From positions 1 to 27,961 of the forward strand of contig CABUIE010000020.1 of the NCBI GenBank assembly GCA_902491565.1: a DNA stretch of 27,961 nt, written 5' to 3'. Position numbers and translations under genes: made by a program. The notes below the pieces were generated by a model. The model was not told the origin of the DNA. It did no database searches and saw only the letters and a program-made list of their open reading frames with translations. The stretch is from an uncultured Collinsella sp. (GTDB lineage: Bacteria; Actinomycetota; Coriobacteriia; Coriobacteriales; Coriobacteriaceae). Shown here in pieces: positions 21,725-27,961 of this stretch; position 1 is the first letter of the stretch; every line of letters starts with the position of its first letter.

Positions 21725-22768
21725 ATGGCTTCTGTAATCGATGCTTCTCTAGAGGAGACGCTCTCCTATATCGCGGGACAGCTTAAGACACTGACTTCTA
21801 TTGCTTCGCCGACGGGCTATACCCGTGCGGCGACTGATTATCTGATGGAGACCCTGCGCGATATGGGGTTTGGGCCTGAGCGTTCCAATAAGGGTAACGT
21901 GCTCGTTGAGCTTGGTGGCGAGGGTGAGCCGCTCGTACTGGCGAGCCATGTCGATACCCTGGGCGCCATGGTGCGTTCCATTAAGGACAATGGTCGCCTG
22001 CGCCCCACGACGCTCGGCGGGCATCAGTGGTCTACGGCCGATGGCGAGAACTGCACCGTCTACACGCGCGACGGCAATGTCTACACGGGCGTGGTCCTCA
22101 ATACCGAGCCTTCGGCGCATGTGGCCGACGAGCCGGTCAAGACCATCGAGAAGAACATGGAAATCCTGCTCGATGAGAATGTCGACAGCAAGGACGATGT
22201 GCTTGAGCTGGGCATTCAGACCGGCGACATCATCGCTATGGATCCGCGTACCACGGTGACGGAGGGCGGCTACATCAAGAGCCGCTTCCTGGATGACAAG
22301 CTGTCGGCGTCGATTCTGCTGGGTCTGGCCCGCGCTGTTGCTGACGGCGAGGTGTCGCTTTCGCGCAAGGTGTCGCTGCTCTTTACCGTGTACGAGGAGG
22401 TCGGCCACGGCGGTGCTTTCGTGCCGGCCGACACGCGCGAGATGATCAGCGTTGACATGGGCTGCGTGGGCGACGACCTGGGCTGCACCGAGCGCATGGT
22501 GTCGATTTGCGCCAAGGATTCGGGCGGTCCGTACAACTACGACCTGGTAACCACGCTGTCCAACATCGCGCGCGAGCTGGAGCTCGATTACGCCATCGAT
22601 GTGTATCCGCACTACGGCTCGGACGTTGAGGCCACGCTCTCGGCCGGCTACGACATCCGTCACGGCCTGATCGGCCCCGGCGTGTACGCGAGCCACAACT
22701 ACGAGCGCAGCCACATCGACGGCGTGCGCAATACCTACGAGCTGGTCCGCGCCTACGTACAACGCTAG
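21725..22768 (+). CDS. M42-family metallo-aminopeptidase
   Basis: Cytoplasmic di-metal aminopeptidase of 347 aa (glutamyl aminopeptidase/endoglucanase M family), a type that forms large tetrahedral dodecamers. All expected ligand motifs are seen: ASHVDTLG (His and catalytic Asp), FLDDKLSA (bridging Asp), YEEVGHGG (catalytic Glu and ligand Glu), VDMGCVG (Asp), and the C-terminal ASHNYERSH (His). ATG 21725 follows GGAAGGA; ATG 21719 is too close to it. It stands alone between the long non-coding stretch and its own terminator. It would trim N-terminal residues from short peptides; the preferred residue cannot be told from the sequence. Confidence 0.94.
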   Translation: MASVIDASLEETLSYIAGQLKTLTSIASPTGYTRAATDYLMETLRDMGFGPERSNKGNVLVELGGEGEPLVLASHVDTLGAMVRSIKDNGRLRPTTLGGHQWSTADGENCTVYTRDGNVYTGVVLNTEPSAHVADEPVKTIEKNMEILLDENVDSKDDVLELGIQTGDIIAMDPRTTVTEGGYIKSRFLDDKLSASILLGLARAVADGEVSLSRKVSLLFTVYEEVGHGGAFVPADTREMISVDMGCVGDDLGCTERMVSICAKDSGGPYNYDLVTTLSNIARELELDYAIDVYPHYGSDVEATLSAGYDIRHGLIGPGVYASHNYERSHIDGVRNTYELVRAYVQR

Positions 22769-22803
22769 AGGAGCAGCTTGCGACTCGGCTGACCAATTGC
22801 TCT

Positions 22804-22830
22804 AAGGCCCGATTGCTCGGGCCTTTTTTC
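22804..22830 (+). terminator. Terminator of the M42 peptidase gene
   Basis: AAGGCCCGA (22804-22812) pairs with TCGGGCCTT (22817-22825) around a 4-nt loop; the stem runs into TTTTTT. Confidence 0.93.
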
Positions 22831-22908
22831 GCTTCAGTCTGTTTAGTATTATGCTGTATGTAACTAATTAACTTTACGTTTGGAATACTTAACGAGGTGA
22901 TGCGGCGT

Positions 22909-24282
22909 ATGGATACATCTGAGTACTTGTCTATGGGTGATGCTGCCCGCCTGTTGGGCGTTACGAAAGCCCGCATATCTCAACTTGCCGCATCGGGAAC
23001 GCTCGCGTGCGATATTGTGGGCGGACGGAAGATGGTTGAGTATGATTCTGCGGTCGCTTATCAAAAGGTCCGCAAACGTGGACGCCGTCCTGCGGCCGAT
23101 GTGGGGCGCAAGTTTACGCTGATGTCCGCCGATTACGAGGTTGCACGTGTTTCGTTTGATCCGACGCGCGAGTTTTCCTTCGAAATCGCCGAGGTTCTCG
23201 ATACGCAACGAATGCCGTTTGGCACATGCTCGAGCTCTTCTCCAACGGTGAATAAGCGGGAGCTCAACGCGTGGTGGGGGCATCGGTCGGTACCCGATGT
23301 TCGCCCTGGGCTTATCTCGCGCTACCGCGAGCTGGGGATTGCCAGTGGCATCGAGGTTCCGGTTCGGTGCCTGGGCCTATCACTTTCGGATTGTTATTGG
23401 CTGCGGCCGACCGATTGCACCGAACTTAAATGGCGAAACATCAATTACTTTGAGAGCGAATTTGAGCGATCGGCGCCCGAAGAGCGTTCGGGTTGGCTGG
23501 AAGGCATCGGTCTTAAAAATCCGGATAACACGTCCGAGGGCGAGCTCCCTAAATCGTGGATGATCCGAAACGGCATTCGCGTTTTGGCTAAAGGGTGCGG
23601 GATGGACGATCAGCGTCCCTTTAACGAGGCGGTTGCAACGGCTTTACATCGTCGCTTGCTGTCGGAGGGCGAGTTTGTTCCTTATACGGTTGAGCGAATG
23701 TTCGATGGCCCTGTGTGTCTGTGCGACGACTTTCTTGACGGCCGCGAGGAATATGTTCCGGCTGTTTACGTTAAGAACGCCCTTGGCGGCCAGCGAGGAA
23801 GCTCGACGTACGACCGGTACTGTTGCTTCCTTGGCAAGCATGGTGTCGATGAGGCCGCTGTGAGAAGGTCTATGTCGCAGATGATTGTCTGCGATGCCCT
23901 TTTGGCCAACAGCGACCGCCATTGGCGAAACTTCGGCATCATCCGCAATGTCGACACCCTGGAGATAAGGCCTGCTCCGCTGTTCGATAGCGGCAACTGC
24001 CTATGGTACAACGTGCCAACTGCCGTGCTCGCAGCTGGGGAGTTTGGGTTTTCCGCTAAGCCGTTTGGGCCCGACCCTTCCGTCCAGCTGGCGCTTGCGG
24101 ACTCACTCGATTGGTTCGATTCATCGCGGCTCAACGGATTTGTTGATGAGGCAATCGAGATTCTTTCACAGAGCGAATGGGCGACGGCGGAGGGTCGACT
24201 CGAGTCCATTTGCCGCGGCCTTGAGCGTCGCGTAATCGAGGTTGGTGCCGCTGTTGAGGTACTTCGACACGTGCGGCGATAA
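22909..24282 (+). CDS. HTH + HipA/CtkA-like kinase fusion protein
   Basis: A 457-aa protein in two parts. Residues 5-55 are an excisionase/MerR-type helix-turn-helix (SMGDAARLLGVTKARISQLAASG, then GGRKMVEYDS). Residues 150-430 resemble the HipA-like kinase fold: a probable ATP-site Lys in RVLAKG (about 228), a Glu in PFNEAVA (about 240), a catalytic loop NSDRHWRNFG with Asp about 336, and a metal-binding Asp about 360 in PLFDSGN. The HipA N-terminal subdomain is not evident. ATG 22909 has GAGGTGAT at a good distance; GTG 22897 and ATG 22900 are alternatives. No HipB-like partner gene is adjacent, so the HTH may serve as a built-in regulator. Targets are unknown: toxin, defence or signalling roles are all possible. 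Confidence 0.75.
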   Translation: MDTSEYLSMGDAARLLGVTKARISQLAASGTLACDIVGGRKMVEYDSAVAYQKVRKRGRRPAADVGRKFTLMSADYEVARVSFDPTREFSFEIAEVLDTQRMPFGTCSSSSPTVNKRELNAWWGHRSVPDVRPGLISRYRELGIASGIEVPVRCLGLSLSDCYWLRPTDCTELKWRNINYFESEFERSAPEERSGWLEGIGLKNPDNTSEGELPKSWMIRNGIRVLAKGCGMDDQRPFNEAVATALHRRLLSEGEFVPYTVERMFDGPVCLCDDFLDGREEYVPAVYVKNALGGQRGSSTYDRYCCFLGKHGVDEAAVRRSMSQMIVCDALLANSDRHWRNFGIIRNVDTLEIRPAPLFDSGNCLWYNVPTAVLAAGEFGFSAKPFGPDPSVQLALADSLDWFDSSRLNGFVDEAIEILSQSEWATAEGRLESICRGLERRVIEVGAAVEVLRHVRR

Positions 24283-24290
24283 ACCTGCGG

Positions 24291-25391
24291 CTACTTAAGT
24301 GCGCCGGTCACGGTACCGCCGCCGAGGACGATGTCGCCGCGGTAGACTACAACGGCCTGGCCGGGGGCGATGGCTCGCTGCGGCTCGTCAAAAGTCAGCA
24401 GCATTTGCCCGTCTTCGCCGCGCGTAAGGGTCGCTGCTTGGTCTTTCTGACGGTAACGGTACTTGGCGCCCACGCGAATGCCGCCGGCATCGAGTTCTGC
24501 CTCCATGCGGTCGGCAGGGGCGCTCCAGATCCAGTCGTCGGCCGTGAGTGCTGTGGCCGTTAGGTCCTCGGCCTCGCCCAGATGCACGGTGTTGTTGGCG
24601 GCATCGACGCCCGTCACATACACGGGATGCGCCATCGCGACGCCCAAGCCCTTGCGCTGGCCGATGGTATAGCGCAACGCGCCGTTATGGCGTCCGACCA
24701 CGCTGCCGTCGCGCCACACAATGTCGCCCGGTGCAGCGGGATGTCCGCAGCGGCGCTCGATATAGCCCGCGTAGTCACCGTCTGGAATAAAGCAGATGTC
24801 CTCGCTTTCGGCCTTCTGGGCGTTGGTAAAGCCTTGCTCGGCGGCTATGCGGCGCACGTCGCGCTCTTTGTCTAGGCCTGCCAGCGGAAAGATCGTGTGC
24901 GCCAGGCGCTCCTGCGTAAGCGAATATAAAAAGTAGCTCTGGTCCTTTTTGGGATCTTCGCCGCGATGCAGCTGCCAGGTGCCGTCTACTGTCTGGCTTG
25001 TTTTGGCGTAATGACCCGTTGCGATGTAGTCGCAGCCCATGTCCAGCGCCGCATCGAGCAGCGCGCCAAACTTAATGTGGCGGTTGCAGATAATGCACGG
25101 ATTGGGCGTCAGCCCCTCCTGGTAGGCGTTCACAAAGCGCTCGATAACGCTGTGGTCGAACGTCTGCTGCAGGTCGAGCACATGGTGGGGTATCCCCAGG
25201 CGCTCGGCGACGGCCTTCGCGTCGGCGATGTCGCGGTCGACTTTGCTCATGCTCGTGGCGGGGTCGGGCGCGGGGCAGGTGAGGCGCATGGTGGCGCCGA
25301 CGCATTCGTAGCCCTGGCTTTTGAGCAGGTACGCGGTCACGCTGGAATCGACGCCGCCGCTCATGGCGACGAGCACGCGCTTGTTGTGCAT
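24291..25391 (-). CDS. mnmA: tRNA-specific 2-thiouridylase MnmA
   Basis: A 366-aa enzyme that thiolates the wobble uridine U34 of Lys, Glu and Gln tRNAs, using sulfur from a cysteine desulfurase and ATP. The PP-loop SGGVDSS is at residues 10-16. The two catalytic cysteines are in NPCIICN (about 99) and in SEDICFIPDG (about 200), and the central and beta-barrel domains are complete (GQRKGLGV present). The start ATG follows AAGGAGAAC. It lies downstream of cysK on the same strand, but a terminator-like hairpin and a TACAAT box sit between them, so it probably has its own promoter. The 3' end converges on the HTH-kinase gene with 8 bp between them. Confidence 0.97.
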   Translation of the reverse strand: MHNKRVLVAMSGGVDSSVTAYLLKSQGYECVGATMRLTCPAPDPATSMSKVDRDIADAKAVAERLGIPHHVLDLQQTFDHSVIERFVNAYQEGLTPNPCIICNRHIKFGALLDAALDMGCDYIATGHYAKTSQTVDGTWQLHRGEDPKKDQSYFLYSLTQERLAHTIFPLAGLDKERDVRRIAAEQGFTNAQKAESEDICFIPDGDYAGYIERRCGHPAAPGDIVWRDGSVVGRHNGALRYTIGQRKGLGVAMAHPVYVTGVDAANNTVHLGEAEDLTATALTADDWIWSAPADRMEAELDAGGIRVGAKYRYRQKDQAATLTRGEDGQMLLTFDEPQRAIAPGQAVVVYRGDIVLGGGTVTGALK

Positions 25392-25419
25392 GGGGAGGTT
25401 CTCCTTGGTGGCATGTGGC

Positions 25420-25459
25420 CAAAAAAGAAAAGCGGCGCGGGAGGCTGGTTCCGCGCCGC
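25420..25459 (-). terminator. Terminator between cysK and mnmA
   Basis: On the minus strand GCGGCGCGG (25459-25451) pairs with CCGCGCCGC (25440-25432), followed by TTTTCTTTTTT (25430-25420). This should end cysK transcripts. It lies only a few bases downstream of the candidate mnmA -10. Confidence 0.88.
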
Positions 25460-25463
25460 AGAC

Positions 25464-25472
25464 ATTGTAGCA
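25464..25472 (-). promoter_or_regulatory. Extended -10 candidate for mnmA
   Basis: Minus-strand TGCTACAAT (25472-25464) is an extended -10 (TGn plus TACAAT). No good -35 is seen 16-18 bp upstream. A start 6-7 bp downstream would fall inside the first bases of the terminator stem at 25459. Confidence 0.4.
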
Positions 25473-25572
25473 AGTTCGGACGTCTCGTGGGATACCCTAA
25501 CGAGATGGGCTCGGGCAGCCAGAAGAGAGGGGAGACCGGCGTGCCTTGGGCCTATCGACAAGTGACGGGCCC

Positions 25573-26511
<939 letters not shown>

Positions 26512-26569
26512 GGTGAACCTCCAAAGTGTTCAAGTTGCTGGTTGCCGTGTGGTTTTACGGCGTGTCTAG

Positions 26570-26609
26570 CAGCTAAACCCATAAACCTTATAGGTTGTTC
26601 GTTTAGCTG
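26570..26609. promoter_or_regulatory. Nested dyad (operator or 5' hairpin) at the cysK start site
   Basis: CAGCTAAAC (26570-26578) and GTTTAGCTG (26601-26609) form a perfect 9-bp outer repeat. AACCT (26584-26588) and AGGTT (26592-26596) form an inner repeat with nearly the same centre. The whole lies from about +3 to +42 of the predicted cysK transcript. It could be a repressor roadblock site for the divergent Rrf2 protein, or a 5' mRNA hairpin. It is too short for a T-box or S-box. Confidence 0.6.
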
Positions 26610-26618
26610 TTGGCAAGC

Positions 26619-26647
26619 ATAGTAGACACTAAAGCCTAGTAATGCAA
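26619..26647 (-). promoter_or_regulatory. cysK promoter
   Basis: On the minus strand, -35 TTGCAT (26647-26642) and -10 TACTAT (26624-26619) are separated by exactly 17 bp. The start site would be near 26612, about 100 bp before the cysK ATG. Confidence 0.65.
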
Positions 26648-26722
26648 TAGGAAATAGAAGATTATTACAAGCTGATTAACCATCTTGACCGGAACGGGTA
26701 TTTTCAAACCCAATTTTTCGGC

Positions 26723-26728
26723 TAGAAT
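26723..26728 (+). promoter_or_regulatory. -10 candidate of the rrf2 gene
   Basis: TAGAAT at 26723-26728 lies 36 bp before the ATG at 26765. The best -35 at a proper distance, TTTTCA (26701-26706), is weak. A good TTGACC at 26685 is too far upstream. Confidence 0.3.
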
Positions 26729-26764
26729 TTCAACGGACTAAAAGACCGAAAGGCAGTACTATAT

Positions 26765-27193
26765 ATGTTGGTTTCCACTAAGGGCAGGTACGCCCTGCGC
26801 GTTATGGTTGACCTGGCCGAGCACCAGGCGGCCGGTCGCATCCCGCTCAAAGAGATCGCGGCGCGACAGGGGATTTCGGAGAAGTACCTCGAGAATATTC
26901 TGGCTACGCTCGTGCGCGCCAATATGCTCTCGGGCATGCGTGGCAAGGGCGGCGGCTACGTGCTCACGCGCCCGCCCGAACAGTACACGGTGGGCGAGAT
27001 CTTGCGTCTGACCGAGGGCAGCTTGGCCCCGGTCGCCTGCCTGGATGGCGACTGCAAGGGTTGCTCGCGATCTGATGAGTGCCCCACGCTCGACGTGTGG
27101 AAGAACCTGGACAAGCTCATCAACGATTACCTCGACGGTGTGACGCTCGATCAACTTGTCGCTCCCAACCATGGCTACGACTACGTCATCTAA
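26765..27193 (+). CDS. Rrf2-family regulator, IscR/CymR-like
   Basis: A 142-aa winged-helix regulator. The N-terminus MLVSTKGRYALRVMVDLAEHQ and the segment GISEKYLENIL...MRGKGGGYVLTRPPEQYTVGEILRLTEG are typical of Rrf2. It keeps four cysteines in CLDGDCKGCSRSDEC (C92, C97, C100, C106), where IscR has its three Fe-S ligands; CymR lacks them. The C-terminus is GYDYVI, and CymR of B. subtilis ends YMFYI (recalled), whose terminal Ile docks in CysK. It is divergent from cysK with 253 bp between. A role in cysteine or Fe-S control is likely, but which of the two, and whether CysK is a partner, is inference. The ribosome site GAAAGG is weak and rather distant. Confidence 0.9.
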   Translation: MLVSTKGRYALRVMVDLAEHQAAGRIPLKEIAARQGISEKYLENILATLVRANMLSGMRGKGGGYVLTRPPEQYTVGEILRLTEGSLAPVACLDGDCKGCSRSDECPTLDVWKNLDKLINDYLDGVTLDQLVAPNHGYDYVI

Positions 27194-27200
27194 CCCATAC

Positions 27201-27231
27201 CTGCCATTTGGGGACGGGGTGGAAATGGTAG
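27201..27231. repeat. Stem-loop repeat with GGGGACGG loop (element C)
   Basis: CTGCCATTT (27201-27209) pairs with AAATGGTAG (27223-27231), one G-T wobble, around a 13-nt loop GGGGACGGGGTGG. ATTTTCTT follows, so it could also act as a weak terminator for the rrf2 gene. The loop block is shared with elements A (11551) and B (18856). Confidence 0.65.
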
Positions 27232-27263
27232 ATTTTCTTGCCCTCTGAGACTTGGCAAATAAG

Positions 27264-27300
27264 AAGGCCGCCCATTTTTGCGATGGGCGGCCTTTGATTT
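27264..27300. terminator. Bidirectional terminator between the rrf2 and YvlD-like genes
   Basis: Perfect 12-bp stem AAGGCCGCCCAT (27264-27275) with ATGGGCGGCCTT (27283-27294) and a 7-nt loop. T-rich sequence follows on both strands, fitting the two convergent genes. Confidence 0.85.
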
Positions 27301-27330
27301 GGCCCGATGCGTTTGCGTGTCGGGGGCGTT

Positions 27331-27696
27331 CTACTCTTCGGCAATACTATCGAGGATGCTGCGCATGATGGACACTAGGATGCTGCCCATAAAGGCCGAG
27401 CCAAAGCCGGCGATGGAGATGCCGACGCCCAACAAGTTGACCGACAGGTAGCTGGCGAGCTCCAGCATAAAGCTGTTAAGCACGAGCTGGAAAATGCCGA
27501 GCGTAATGATCGTGAGCGGCAGCGAGATGACCGTGAGGAACGGTTTGACGAACGAATCGACGATGTTGAGGAACAGTCCCACAAAGGCAAAGCAGACCCA
27601 GGCCTCGGCAAAGCCGAAGGGCTGGATGCCGGGGACGAGGAACGTGGCGATCGCGATGGCGATCGAGGTGAAGAGCCAGTTAAGCATAAAGCGCAT
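27331..27696 (-). CDS. Small membrane protein, YvlD / phage-holin-4 family
   Basis: A 121-aa protein with four hydrophobic segments (about 5-22, 30-50, 56-80 and 88-112). The stretch AFVGLFLNIVDSFVKPFLTVISLPLTIITLGIFQLVLNSFML is the hallmark of the YvlD (Phage_holin_4_2) family, which is chromosomal and widespread despite the holin name. Function is not known; members in Bacillus are linked to envelope stress. There are no phage genes around it, so a lysis role is unlikely. The start follows AAAGGA. The 265 bp upstream hold no other gene. Confidence 0.88.
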   Translation of the reverse strand: MRFMLNWLFTSIAIAIATFLVPGIQPFGFAEAWVCFAFVGLFLNIVDSFVKPFLTVISLPLTIITLGIFQLVLNSFMLELASYLSVNLLGVGISIAGFGSAFMGSILVSIMRSILDSIAEE

Positions 27697-27961
27697 GGCG
27701 TGAATCCTTTCTTGCGCCGGGGTTGCTGGCGTCGCGTGAAGCGGCTTGCGGCGGCGACTTGGATGGTTGCGCGGGCGCGCCGCGGTGTTTGGGCGCCCAT
27801 TGTCTCAAATATTCGTGGAGCTTACGTGCGCATTCGGTTTCTAAACGGCGTTCGTCCTGAAAAAGGTTGATTTCCGATCTCAGCCGAACACATTGAGCTG
27901 ATGGCTCGCTCCCGCAGTTAGCCGAACGCCCCCGCGGCCCCTCCTGGGGTCCGGGGGCGCC
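27697..27961. other. Non-coding right edge with a GC-rich hairpin
   Basis: No ORF, tRNA or clear promoter is seen. At 27927-27959, CGCCCCCG pairs with CGGGGGCG, with an inner CCCC/GGGG stem and loop TCCT. It is probably the terminator of a gene beyond the window edge; any T-run would lie outside. A clear promoter for the YvlD-like gene could not be fixed here. Confidence 0.4.

Noticed and set aside
26512..26611. T-box or SAM riboswitch in the cysK leader
   Set aside because: The leader is about 100 nt and lacks the conserved T-box sequence and the multi-helix layout of SAM riboswitches; only one nested hairpin is present.
27331..27696. Phage lysis gene (holin)
   Set aside because: The family name includes holin, but the YvlD-type sequence, the chromosomal neighbours and the absence of any phage gene argue against a prophage.

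Overview
The window reads as chromosomal DNA of a gut Coriobacteriia, most like Collinsella (Actinomycetota). This is inferred from gene content and style, not from a database match. The signs are GC-rich genes with strong C/G third-position bias, an obligately anaerobic sugar-fermenting set (PTS transporters, 6-phospho-glycosidases, an [FeFe] hydrogenase, a FucO-type dehydrogenase), and small stem-loop repeats with a GGGACG loop. No tRNA, rRNA, CRISPR array, IS element or prophage module was found.

Layout. (1) 1-4845: an alpha-glucoside PTS operon on + made of crr-like EIIA, a LicT/BglG antiterminator, a MalP/GlvC-like EIICB and a GH4 6-phospho-alpha-glucosidase. Its leader carries a good RAT-like antiterminator site with a competing terminator stem, and it ends in a strong terminator. 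(2) 4846-11103: a four-gene, translationally coupled + operon. It holds a NuoF-C-domain/GltD-like FAD-NAD(P)-FeS protein, an [FeFe] hydrogenase, a probable Tat lipoprotein of the NMT1/SsuA class and a permease-ATPase fusion. This is the most unusual system in the window. (3) 11104-12540: a solitary RelB/DinJ-like antitoxin behind 10-bp-spaced repeats, then a CPBP membrane protease. (4) 12549-16635: an AraC-type regulator divergent from a GH1 6-phospho-beta-glucosidase and a beta-glucoside EIIBC. (5) 16671-19830: a YgiQ radical SAM protein (-) divergent from a DUF1275/YoaK membrane protein (+). (6) 19840-22829: a FucO-like Fe alcohol dehydrogenase, about 500 bp of non-coding DNA with an inverted-repeat structure, and an M42 aminopeptidase. 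(7) 22909-24282: a one-piece HTH + HipA-like kinase. (8) 24291-27961: mnmA and cysK (-), a divergent Rrf2 regulator (+) and a small YvlD/holin-4-like membrane protein (-).

How they may work together. Both sugar permeases lack a IIA domain, so the free EIIA at the left end may phosphorylate both. The two phospho-glycosidases release glucose 6-phosphate, and the hydrogenase and alcohol dehydrogenase are sinks for fermentation electrons. The Rrf2 protein keeps four cysteines and ends in isoleucine like CymR, and it sits divergent to cysK. This suggests a cysteine/Fe-S circuit feeding the sulfur-dependent MnmA. Roles stated for families are established knowledge; substrates and regulatory links are inference.
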